9,388 nt of DNA from Alphaproteobacteria bacterium (GTDB lineage Bacteria > Pseudomonadota > Alphaproteobacteria > Micropepsales > Micropepsaceae), in assembly GCA_028869355.1 (NCBI GenBank), contig JAGWSK010000008.1:1-9388 (forward strand), in the 5' to 3' direction. Below, one piece after another: positions 1 to 6,421 of the stretch. The translations under genes and the position numbers were made by a program. The notes under the pieces are model-generated. The model was not told where the DNA came from and searched no databases. It was given only the letters and a program-made list of their open reading frames with translations. How positions within the stretch are numbered: the first letter of the stretch is position 1; each line of letters begins with the position of its first letter.

Positions 1-297
1 ATTGGCGGACAGACTCGAATTGCGCCGGAACAGCGACAACCCCGGCACTTGCCGCAAGGATTCATCGAGATTTGGCGAGACCAGCAATTGGTTCATATTT
101 AGCGTGACGGTGGAGAATGCCGCATTGCCGACCGGATCGGGCGGCGTCGCGCTGACCAGCACGGTTTCCGTTGCCGGCGCAGTTTGCGCCGATGCAGTGG
201 CGGCCATCAGACAGCTCGCCGCAGAGCAGGCGAGCACGAGAGCAGTCGAGCTGCGCAGCCATGATCCCAGAAGGCAATTAGAGCTTTTCGTAATCAA
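1..297 (-). CDS. TonB-dependent receptor, N-terminal fragment (partial, cut by window edge)
   Basis: This is the first 99 codons of an outer-membrane TonB-dependent receptor, a beta-barrel that imports ligands using energy from TonB. The gene runs off the left edge. Translated on the minus strand, residues 1-38 form a Sec signal peptide with a hydrophobic core (STALVLACSAASCLMAA) and a likely cleavage after ATASA. A TonB-box-like segment follows (TETVLVSA, about residues 43-50). Then comes the start of the plug domain, with NLDESLRQVPGLSLFRR and NSSLSAN at the edge, the classic plug pattern. The frame has no usable ATG: the ATG near 262 is in another frame, and the only in-frame Met lies inside the signal peptide. 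The best start is TTG at 297-295. A purine-rich AGGGGAG lies upstream of it, but rather far away, so the start is uncertain. Family identity is strong; the transported ligand cannot be told. Confidence 0.82.
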   Translation of the reverse strand, partial: MITKSSNCLLGSWLRSSTALVLACSAASCLMAATASAQTAPATETVLVSATPPDPVGNAAFSTVTLNMNQLLVSPNLDESLRQVPGLSLFRRNSSLSAN

Positions 298-310
298 GAT
301 TGTTGAAACG

Positions 311-396
311 CTCCCCTCACCAAGAGCGCGTATACGCTCGCTGTCCCCTCCCCGAAATCGCGTTCCGCGATTTCGACCCTGCCTCAAGGGGAGGGT
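311..396. repeat. REP-like nested palindromic element
   Basis: This intergenic stretch holds three stacked symmetries. First, GAGCG/CGCTC arms (324-328 and 335-339) flank a GTATAC core. Second, 353-362 and 366-375 form a perfect 10-bp stem (CGAAATCGCG) with a 3-nt loop. Third, GGGGAGGG (388-395) can pair with CCCTCCCC (346-353), enclosing the inner stem. It can instead pair locally: ACCCT (376-380) with AGGGT (392-396), extended by CC/GG across one mismatch. Paired hairpins with CCCTCCCC-type arms are typical of dispersed REP-like repeats in Rhizobiales-type genomes. I recognise the style, not a named family. GTTGAAA at 302-308 and its inverse TTTCAAC at 441-447 lie outside the element and might mark its limits, but 7 bp is weak evidence. 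There is no T-run after the stems on either strand, so an intrinsic terminator is not supported. Confidence 0.6.
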
Positions 397-470
397 TGAA
401 AAACCGCGTAAACATGCTCGCCGGTGGCGATTGATTGTCATTTCAACGTCCCCCCATCCCCCGGCAGTCT

Positions 471-680
471 TTATCGCACTCCCAACCAGAGAAGCACGCC
501 GATAAAAGCCGCGACCAGCATCGGCCGTCCGGCCATGATCCGGCGGAAAACCACCGGATTGGTCCGGCGGTAAATCGCCACGCTCCAAAACCGGATCGCA
601 CCGCTGCGAAAATCATAGATCGTCTGCGCGCTGAGGACTGCGGCGATTGCCGCCAAAAGCATCATGTGGATGATCGGCAC
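471..680 (-). CDS. Small two-helix membrane protein, hypothetical
   Basis: A short gene of 69 codons from a GTG at 680, or 64 codons from the ATG at 665-663. It encodes two hydrophobic segments, MMLLAAIAAVLSAQTIY near the N-terminus and PMLVAAFIGVLLWLGV at the C-terminus. They are separated by an Arg-rich loop (YRRTNPVVFRRIMAGRP). By the positive-inside rule the loop would be cytoplasmic and both ends periplasmic. The FRSG and YRRTNPVVF stretches resemble the loops of small hypothetical inner-membrane proteins of proteobacteria, which is why I take the frame as real. No function can be assigned. Neither start has a clear ribosome binding site. The frame is continuous with lpdA: no stop occurs between the lpdA TAA and this ORF. 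It may be translated from the lpdA message or from its own transcript. Confidence 0.5.
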   Translation of the reverse strand: MPIIHMMLLAAIAAVLSAQTIYDFRSGAIRFWSVAIYRRTNPVVFRRIMAGRPMLVAAFIGVLLWLGVR

Positions 681-734
681 GGGTCGTTGCGTCGTTAGAG
701 CCCCGTGCGACGGATAACACGAAAGCCGGTTCGG

Positions 735-2132
735 TTACATCTGCATCGCCCAGCCGTCCACATTCATCGCCGCCTGGCGGATGGCTTCACTTAGCGTCGG
801 ATGGGCATGGGAGGTCCGCGCAATATCTTCCGATGATGCGGAAAATTCGATCGCGAGCGAGGCTTCGCCGGCCATATTGCCGACGTCGGGGCCGAGCATA
901 TGAACACCCAGAACCCGGTCACTCGCCGCGTCGGCGATGATCTTGACGAATCCTTCCGTGGTCAGATTGGTTTTGGCACGTGGATTGGCTGTGAACGGAA
1001 ATTTCCCGACCTTGTAGTTGATGCCGGCCTGCTTCAACTCCTCTTCATTTTTACCGACCACTGCGACTTCGGGATAGGTGTAAATGACCGACGGAATGGC
1101 ATCGTAATTGACGTGACCGGCGCGGCCCGCGATGCGCTCGGCGCAGGCGATCGCTTCGTCTTCTGCCTTGTGCGCAAGCATGGCGCCGGGGCGGACATCG
1201 CCGATGGCCCAAACGCCGGGAATATTGGTCCGGAAATGCTCATCGGTTTCGACCACGCCACGGGCATTCAGCTTTACCCCGATGTCTTCCAGGCCAAGAT
1301 TGCCTGTATAGGGACGGCGGCCAATCGCGACCAACACGATATCGGCGTCCAGTACAGCGGCATCCCCACCTGTTGCGGATTCGACCGAGACCGACAGCAC
1401 CTTACCTTTGCTGACCCCAGTGACTTTGCTGGACAGCCGGAATCTCATTCCCTGGCGCTCGAGCAGCCGGTGAAACTGACGCGCCACTTCGGCATCGATG
1501 CCGGGAACGATGCGATCGAGAAATTCGACCACGGTGACTTCTGCTCCAAGGCGCCGCCACACCGAGCCCAGCTCCAGCCCGATAATGCCTGCGCCCACCA
1601 CCAGCAGACGTTTGGGAACGGATTTCAGCGACAAGGCACCGGTCGATGAAACGATCTGCTGCTCGTCGATTTTCACGCCGGGCAGCGGAGTGACTTCCGA
1701 TCCTGTGGCGATCACAACGTGATCGGTGAAGATTTCGAGAATCCCCGTTTGCGACTTGACCTGTACCCGGCCAGGCGCGGTGATTTTTGCCCGTCCGACA
1801 ATGCCTTCGACCTTGTTTTTGCGGAAAAGAAATTCAACGCCACGGGTGAGCTGGTCCACGGCCTGCTGCTTTTGCGCCATCATGGCTGGAAGATCGAGGC
1901 CGGGCGAGCCGGTGATGCCGAATCTGGCAAAGTCCTTGCGCGCGAGTTCATAGAGTTCGCTGGCGTGCAGCAGCGCTTTGGAAGGAATACAGCCGACGTT
2001 GAGACAGGTGCCGCCAAACCTGCCGCGATCATCAATGCACGCTGCCGACAGCCCGAGCTGGCCAAGCCGAATGGCGCAATTATAGCCGCCCGGTCCGCCG
2101 CCGATTACGACAACGTCGAAGCGGTCCGCCAT
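735..2132 (-). CDS. lpdA: Dihydrolipoyl dehydrogenase (E3 of 2-oxoglutarate dehydrogenase)
   Basis: This FAD flavoprotein reoxidises the dihydrolipoyl arm of the E2 core and passes electrons to NAD+ in the cytoplasm. Its 465 aa match the usual family length. The N-terminal Rossmann motif GGGPGG is at residues 11-16. The redox disulfide motif GGTCLNVGCIPSK gives C43 and C48. A second nucleotide-binding motif, VVGAGIIGLELG, lies mid-protein for NAD. The FAD segment WAIGDVRPGAMLAHKA follows, and the C-terminal dimerisation domain carries the catalytic His-Glu pair in HAHPTLSE (about H444 and E449). It sits directly after sucB, so it probably serves the 2-oxoglutarate complex, though E3 is often shared with pyruvate dehydrogenase and other complexes. 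The ATG at 2132 overlaps the stop of a five-codon minicistron, and only a weak GAG stands in the Shine-Dalgarno region, which suggests coupled translation. No hairpin with a T-run follows the gene. Confidence 0.97.
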   Translation of the reverse strand: MADRFDVVVIGGGPGGYNCAIRLGQLGLSAACIDDRGRFGGTCLNVGCIPSKALLHASELYELARKDFARFGITGSPGLDLPAMMAQKQQAVDQLTRGVEFLFRKNKVEGIVGRAKITAPGRVQVKSQTGILEIFTDHVVIATGSEVTPLPGVKIDEQQIVSSTGALSLKSVPKRLLVVGAGIIGLELGSVWRRLGAEVTVVEFLDRIVPGIDAEVARQFHRLLERQGMRFRLSSKVTGVSKGKVLSVSVESATGGDAAVLDADIVLVAIGRRPYTGNLGLEDIGVKLNARGVVETDEHFRTNIPGVWAIGDVRPGAMLAHKAEDEAIACAERIAGRAGHVNYDAIPSVIYTYPEVAVVGKNEEELKQAGINYKVGKFPFTANPRAKTNLTTEGFVKIIADAASDRVLGVHMLGPDVGNMAGEASLAIEFSASSEDIARTSHAHPTLSEAIRQAAMNVDGWAMQM

Positions 2133-2149
2133 TATGCTTGCTCAGGCAT
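2132..2149 (-). other. Five-codon minicistron linking sucB to lpdA
   Basis: The 16-nt gap between sucB and lpdA contains a complete short reading frame: ATG CCT GAG CAA GCA TAA, encoding MPEQA. Its ATG shares an A with the sucB TAA stop (TAATG). Its own TAA shares an A with the lpdA ATG (again TAATG). Ribosomes ending sucB could therefore restart on the minicistron and again on lpdA. The arrangement is seen directly; its translation is inferred. A chance origin is possible because the frame is so short. Confidence 0.4.
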
Positions 2150-3387
2150 TACAGGTCCAGCAACAGGCGCTGGGGATATTCGAGATTTTCCTTCACGCGA
2201 ACGAGGAAGGTGACGGCTTCGCGGCCATCGACGAGACGATGGTCGTAGGACAGCGCGAGATACATCATCGGCCGGATTTCAATCTTGTCCCCGATTGCCA
2301 TTGGCCGGTTCTGGATCTTGTGCATCCCGAGGATGCCGCTCTGCGGCATATTGAGGATCGGCGTGGACATCAGTGAGCCGAACACGCCGCCGTTGGTGAT
2401 GGTAAAGGTGCCACCCAGAAGGTCTTCCAGTTTGAGCTTATTGCCGCGGGCGTTCGCGCCGAGTTCGGCGATGCGTTTTTCGATTTCGGCGAGCGACAGC
2501 GAATCGGCATCGCGCAGTACGGGAACCACAAGCCCGCGATCGGTCGAGACCGCAACACCGATATCGTAAAAGTGCTTGTAGACGATGTCGTCGCCATCGA
2601 TCTCGGCATTGACGGCCGGAATTTCCTTCAGCGCCGCGATGCATGCTTTTACGAAAAAGCCCATGAATCCCAGCTTGACGCCATGCTTCTTTTCGAAGCC
2701 GTCGCGCCAGGTGGTGCGCAACGTCATGATCTGCGACATGTCGGCTTCATTGAAGGTGGTCAGTTGCGCCGCGATTTCCTGCGACTCCTTCAGACGCATT
2801 GCGATGGTGCGGCGCAGGCGCGACATCGGCACACGCTCTTCGCGCATCGCCTGCGTGCGCGTGACCGGCGCGATAGCAGCGAGTGATACCGGTTCTGCCG
2901 CCGGCGTCTTCGCCCGCGCGGCGACGGCTTCCAGCGCATCGCCCTTCGTGACCTGACCGCGTTTGCCGGTTCCGGCGATCTTTGATGGATCGATCAGCTC
3001 TTCCTCCGCGATGCGGAGAACCGATGGCGGTGGTGGCGGCGGCGCGCCGGGCGCCCTTGCTTCGGCCGGAGCGGCTGACTTGGCGGGCGCGGCCGGTTTG
3101 GCGGGTGCGCTGGCTTTGGCCTCAGTCTTTGCGGCCGGCCGCGTCGTCGCGCCTTCGGCCACCTGACCCAGAACGGATCCCACCGATACTGTGCCGCCCT
3201 GCTGAATCTCGATGTGTTCGAGAACGCCGGCAGCCGGGGACGGCACTTCGACATTCACCTTGTCGGTTTCGAGCTCAACCAGCGGCTCGTCCTGTTTGAC
3301 CGGCTCGCCTTCGCGCTTGAGCCAACGCGCGATAGTCGCCTCCGTGACCGACTCCCCCATCGCCGGTACCTTGATTGCAATGCTCAT
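2149..3387 (-). CDS. sucB: Dihydrolipoyl succinyltransferase (E2 of 2-oxoglutarate dehydrogenase)
   Basis: This is the core subunit of the complex. It takes the succinyl group from SucA on a lipoyl-lysine arm and transfers it to CoA. The 412 aa show the full E2 layout. One lipoyl domain occupies about residues 1-77, with the lipoylated lysine K43 in the ETDKV motif. A flexible Ala/Pro/Lys-rich linker follows (about 80-120, ending in a run of six prolines). Next is a peripheral-subunit-binding domain (about 122-158, VLRIAEEE...IAGTGKRGQVTKGD). The catalytic domain runs from about 180 to the end, with TTFNEADM and the active-site motif SYDHRLVDG (H383, D387). The succinyl- rather than acetyl-transferase assignment rests on its position after sucA and on the sequence style. 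It starts 34 nt after the sucA stop behind a strong ribosome binding site and ends in the TAATG overlap with the minicistron. Confidence 0.97.
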   Translation of the reverse strand: MSIAIKVPAMGESVTEATIARWLKREGEPVKQDEPLVELETDKVNVEVPSPAAGVLEHIEIQQGGTVSVGSVLGQVAEGATTRPAAKTEAKASAPAKPAAPAKSAAPAEARAPGAPPPPPPSVLRIAEEELIDPSKIAGTGKRGQVTKGDALEAVAARAKTPAAEPVSLAAIAPVTRTQAMREERVPMSRLRRTIAMRLKESQEIAAQLTTFNEADMSQIMTLRTTWRDGFEKKHGVKLGFMGFFVKACIAALKEIPAVNAEIDGDDIVYKHFYDIGVAVSTDRGLVVPVLRDADSLSLAEIEKRIAELGANARGNKLKLEDLLGGTFTITNGGVFGSLMSTPILNMPQSGILGMHKIQNRPMAIGDKIEIRPMMYLALSYDHRLVDGREAVTFLVRVKENLEYPQRLLLDL

Positions 3388-3392
3388 TGCGG

Positions 3393-3398
3393 TCCCCT
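3393..3398 (-). promoter_or_regulatory. Ribosome binding site of sucB
   Basis: AGGGGA ends 5 nt before the sucB ATG. It is the clearest Shine-Dalgarno match in this operon and fixes the sucB start. It also suggests that sucB is translated independently of sucA, unlike the coupled junctions at sucC/sucD and sucB/lpdA. Confidence 0.65.
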
Positions 3399-3421
3399 GT
3401 ACCGAAGGCAGATGCGGCAGT

Positions 3422-6286
3422 TCATAACGTCAGTGCCTCGTTGAGCAGGGCCTCAAGCTCGACCAGATGCTGTTTCATTTGCCCTGCCGCGGGCGATGCG
3501 GCGGCTTTGCGGCCGGCATAGGGCAGTGGCCCCCGGCGCCCCAACTGCTCCATGACACTTTCTATGCAGGGTGCGATAAATGACCATGCACCCTGATTTT
3601 TCGGCTCTTCCTGGCACCAGACGATATCCGCGTTGGCGAAGCGCGTTAGCTCATCGGTGAGGGCCAGCCCCGGAAACGGATAAAGCTGTTCGAGCCGGAG
3701 AATTTCGATGTTCGCCGCCTTGCGTTTTTCCCGCGCCTCGAACAGGTCGTAATACACCTTTCCGCTGCACAGGACGACCCGCTGGATCTGTTCGGCGGGC
3801 GCCAGCTCAAGCGTGCTGCCCGGCAGTGTGCGAGCATCATCGGCGAGGACCCGGTGGAACGAGGATCCGGGGCCAAAATCTGCGAGTTTTGACACGGCCC
3901 GCTTGTGCCGCAGCAGCGACTTGGGTGTCATCACCACCAGCGGCTTGCGGAAATTCCGATGCATCTGCCGCCGCAGCACATGGAAGTAATTGGCCGGCGT
4001 GGTGCAGTTCGCAACCTGCATATTGTCGTCGGCGCAAAGCTGCAGAAAGCGTTCGAGCCGCGCCGAAGAATGTTCCGGCCCCTGTCCTTCAAATCCGTGC
4101 GGCAGCAGCAGGACAAGGCCCGACATGCGCAACCACTTCATTTCGCCTGAGGCGATAAACTGGTCAATGATGACCTGTGCGCCATTGGCGAAATCGCCAA
4201 ACTGCGCTTCCCACAGCACCAATGCGCGCGGCTCGGCCAGGCTATAGCCGTATTCAAAACCCACCACGGCTTCTTCGGAGAGCAGCGAGTCGATGACTTC
4301 GAACTCCGCCTGGCCGTCGCGGACATGATTCAGCGGCGTGTAGCGATCTTCCGTCTCCTGATCGACCAGGACGGAATGGCGGTTCGAAAAGGTGCCGCGT
4401 GTCGAATCCTGGCCGGACAGGCGGACCGGCAATCCTTCATCCAGCAGCGTGCCGAATGCCAGTGCTTCGCCGGTGGCCCAGTCGATGCCTTCGCCGGTTT
4501 CGAACATTTCCCGTTTGGCCTGCATCAGGCGGGCAATCGTCTTGTGTGCGCGAAAACCATCGGGAACGTGCGAAATCGCCTGCCCAATGCGCTTCAGGTC
4601 GGTGATTTCAACATCGGTCTCGCCGCGGCGATCGCCGCGCGGCGCGGTTTCCAATCCGGACCAGCGGCCATCGAGCCAATCGGCTTTGTTGGGCAGATGC
4701 GATTTCGCCGCTTCCAATTCCTCTTCCAGCGTCTGGCGGAAGGACGCCATTGAGTCCTGGAATTCCTTGTCGCTGATGACGCCTTCTTCAATGAGCTTCT
4801 TCGCGTAGATGTCGAGCGTCGTTGGGTGGTTCCGTATCGCGCGATACATCAATGGCTGCGTGAACGCCGGCTCGTCACCTTCGTTGTGGCCAAATCGCCG
4901 ATAGCAGAACATGTCCACAACGACATCTTTGTGGAACAGCTGCCGGAATTCCGTGACGATACGCGCGCAATGGACCACCGCTTCCGGATCATCGCCATTG
5001 ACGTGCAGAATCGGCGCCTGAACCATCAACGCCACATCTGAGGGGTACGGCGACGAACGCGCGAAAGCCGGCGCAGTGGTAAATCCGATCTGATTGTTGA
5101 CCACAAAATGAACCGTCCCGCCGGTGCGGAATCCCTTGGTGCCCGACATTGCGAAACATTCGGCGACAACGCCCTGGCCGGCGAAGGCGGCGTCCCCGTG
5201 CAGCAACAGCGGCAGCACCGTACTGCGGTTGACTTTGTCACCATATTGGAACTGTTTGGCGCGCGATTTGCCGAGCGCGACCGGATCGACCGCTTCCAGA
5301 TGCGATGGATTTGCCGTCAGCGACAGATGGACATTGTTGCCGTCGAATTCGACATCTGACGACGCGCCGAGATGGTATTTGACGTCGCCCGAGCCCTGCA
5401 CATCGGACGGTTTGGCAGACCCGCCCTGGAATTCGTGGAAAAGCTGGCGATAGGGTTTGCCCATGACATTGGCAAGCACATTGAGCCGGCCGCGGTGGGA
5501 CATGCCAATGACGATATCCTTCACCCCGAGTTTGCCGCCGCGCTTAATGATCTGCTCAAGTGCGGGAACCATCGCTTCGCCGCCGTCAAGACCGAAACGC
5601 TTGGTGCCGACGAATTTCAGGCCGCAGAATTTCTCGAAGACTTCGGCCTGCATCAGCCTGTTCAGGATCGCGCGCTTGCCTTCCGGGGAGAAGCTGACCG
5701 GTCTCGCCCCCTCGATACGCCGCTGCAGCCAGTCGCGTTGTTCAGGATCTGAGATGTGCATGTATTCATAGCCGATCGTGCCGCAATAGGTGCTGCGAAG
5801 GACGTCCACCAGTTCGCGCGGAGTGACGGTCTCGCGGCCCATGGTGCCGTCGACAAAGATCGGCCGGTCGAGATCACGATCGTAGAAGCCGTAGAAGGAG
5901 GTCTGCAGTTGCGGCAGGGGCCTGGGGCTTGCAAGCTTCAGCGGGTCGAGATCGGCCTCCCGGTGTCCGAGCTGGCGATAGGCGCGGACCAGTTGGACCG
6001 CGCGAATGGATGCCTGCGCGTCTGCGCCTGAGCGTGCTTCGGCCGCAACTCTTGTTTCGGCGCCAGTGCGTGCCGGCAGTCCCGGCAGTTCTACGGGGCG
6101 TCCTTCCTGCAATGCCTCAAAGAAGGCGCGCCAGGTGCCGTCGACCGATGCCGGATCGTCGCGAAATTGTTCGTACAGGGCCTCGACAAAGGCGGCATTG
6201 TTGCCGCTGAGGAAGGATGTCGCCTCGAGAACGGCATTCGAGGAGTGCTCACGCGTCTTGCCGTTCTTGTTTGAAATAGCCGTCAT
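3422..6286 (-). CDS. sucA: 2-oxoglutarate dehydrogenase E1 component
   Basis: This thiamine-diphosphate enzyme decarboxylates 2-oxoglutarate and succinylates the lipoyl arm of SucB. At 954 aa it is close to the E. coli length (about 933). The N-terminal segment with FLSGNNAAFVEALYEQF (residues 25-41) is the E2-binding region typical of this family. The active-site core contains GMSHRGRLN (H264) and NPSHLEAVDP (H329). The ThDP motif begins at GDAAF (364-368) and ends at NNQ (397-399), followed by IGFTT and RRFGHNEGDEP. The transketolase-like C-terminal half carries GQDSTRGTFSNRH, YGYSLAEP and LLPHGFEGQGPEHSSAR. All expected residues appear present, with no frameshift. The ATG at 6286 is the first in frame after a stop at 6298-6296. 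It lacks a clear Shine-Dalgarno and is overlapped by two short out-of-frame ORFs, one ending in ATGA at this very start. It lies 135 bp after sucD. Confidence 0.98.
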   Translation of the reverse strand: MTAISNKNGKTREHSSNAVLEATSFLSGNNAAFVEALYEQFRDDPASVDGTWRAFFEALQEGRPVELPGLPARTGAETRVAAEARSGADAQASIRAVQLVRAYRQLGHREADLDPLKLASPRPLPQLQTSFYGFYDRDLDRPIFVDGTMGRETVTPRELVDVLRSTYCGTIGYEYMHISDPEQRDWLQRRIEGARPVSFSPEGKRAILNRLMQAEVFEKFCGLKFVGTKRFGLDGGEAMVPALEQIIKRGGKLGVKDIVIGMSHRGRLNVLANVMGKPYRQLFHEFQGGSAKPSDVQGSGDVKYHLGASSDVEFDGNNVHLSLTANPSHLEAVDPVALGKSRAKQFQYGDKVNRSTVLPLLLHGDAAFAGQGVVAECFAMSGTKGFRTGGTVHFVVNNQIGFTTAPAFARSSPYPSDVALMVQAPILHVNGDDPEAVVHCARIVTEFRQLFHKDVVVDMFCYRRFGHNEGDEPAFTQPLMYRAIRNHPTTLDIYAKKLIEEGVISDKEFQDSMASFRQTLEEELEAAKSHLPNKADWLDGRWSGLETAPRGDRRGETDVEITDLKRIGQAISHVPDGFRAHKTIARLMQAKREMFETGEGIDWATGEALAFGTLLDEGLPVRLSGQDSTRGTFSNRHSVLVDQETEDRYTPLNHVRDGQAEFEVIDSLLSEEAVVGFEYGYSLAEPRALVLWEAQFGDFANGAQVIIDQFIASGEMKWLRMSGLVLLLPHGFEGQGPEHSSARLERFLQLCADDNMQVANCTTPANYFHVLRRQMHRNFRKPLVVMTPKSLLRHKRAVSKLADFGPGSSFHRVLADDARTLPGSTLELAPAEQIQRVVLCSGKVYYDLFEAREKRKAANIEILRLEQLYPFPGLALTDELTRFANADIVWCQEEPKNQGAWSFIAPCIESVMEQLGRRGPLPYAGRKAAASPAAGQMKQHLVELEALLNEALTL

Positions 6287-6304
6287 ATTCGTGACTCATG
6301 GAAC

Positions 6305-6336
6305 ATTGGCACCGCCATTACGCAATTGGCATCGCC
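6305..6336. repeat. 20-bp-period direct repeat upstream of sucA
   Basis: On the plus strand ATTGGCACCGCC (6305-6316) recurs as ATTGGCATCGCC (6325-6336), 11 of 12 bases identical. The period is 20 bp, about two helical turns. Each copy contains a short inverted repeat around three bases (TGGC-N3-GCC). It lies 18-50 bp upstream of the sucA ATG, where tandem operators are often found. No known regulator motif is recognised. Confidence 0.35.
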
Positions 6337-6351
6337 GCAGGAGGGGGGCGG

Positions 6352-6410
6352 GGTGGTTAATGAAACTGCTTCGGCACCGTTTGGGTGATAGGCGCAAAGC
6401 GGTGGTTAAT
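6352..6410. repeat. Paired ATTAACCACC direct repeats in the sucD-sucA spacer
   Basis: The exact 10-mer GGTGGTTAAT (minus strand ATTAACCACC) occurs at 6352-6361 and again at 6401-6410, a spacing of 49 bp. The TTAACC part resembles a half-site of CtrA, the alphaproteobacterial cell-cycle regulator (consensus TTAACCAT), but the last bases differ. Regulatory meaning is uncertain; the repeat itself is exact. Confidence 0.4.
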
Positions 6411-6421
6411 CCAGAACTGTG

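Larger units (their letters stand above)
6287..6421 (-). promoter_or_regulatory. sucD-sucA spacer: candidate Rho-sensitive / regulatory leader
   Basis: This is the only sizeable gap inside the cluster. The first ~80 nt of its minus-strand transcript are C-rich and G-poor (about 34 C against 13 G) and include CCACCCCGCCCCCCTCC. Unstructured C-rich RNA just after a stop codon is the kind of sequence Rho loads on. The spacer also carries two sets of direct repeats, listed separately. I see no convincing -35/-10 pair and no intrinsic terminator. It could therefore set the ratio of sucCD to sucAB-lpd by partial termination or by an internal promoter. That role is inference. Confidence 0.35.

Noticed and set aside
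62..277. 71-codon frame on the minus strand with an ATG at 262 or earlier
   Set aside because: It overlaps the receptor signal peptide and plug coding in another phase, and its product is low in hydrophobic structure and unlike any family.
346..400. Possible intrinsic terminator downstream of lpdA and the small ORF
   Set aside because: The stems are strong, but no T-run follows on the minus strand and only TTGAAAAA follows on the plus strand, where no gene ends.
2..505. 167-codon open frame on the plus strand at the left edge
   Set aside because: It runs antisense through the receptor signal peptide and across the palindromic element. The product is Arg/Pro-rich with no domain.
900..1649. 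249-codon open frame on the plus strand opposite lpdA
   Set aside because: It lies wholly within a well-supported lpdA gene. Its translation has no recognisable domain, and such antisense frames are common in GC-rich coding DNA.
3000..3140. Pro/Ala/Lys repeat region that could look like a low-complexity insertion
   Set aside because: It is the normal flexible linker between the lipoyl and subunit-binding domains of an E2 protein.
4325..4808. Overlapping plus-strand frames of about 140 codons opposite sucA
   Set aside because: They are shadows of sucA codon bias. No start signals or domains are visible and both overlap each other.
6340..6356. G-quadruplex on the plus strand between sucD and sucA
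   Set aside because: Only two of the four G-tracts exceed two bases, so at best a weak two-layer structure is possible. The C-rich transcript reading is simpler.
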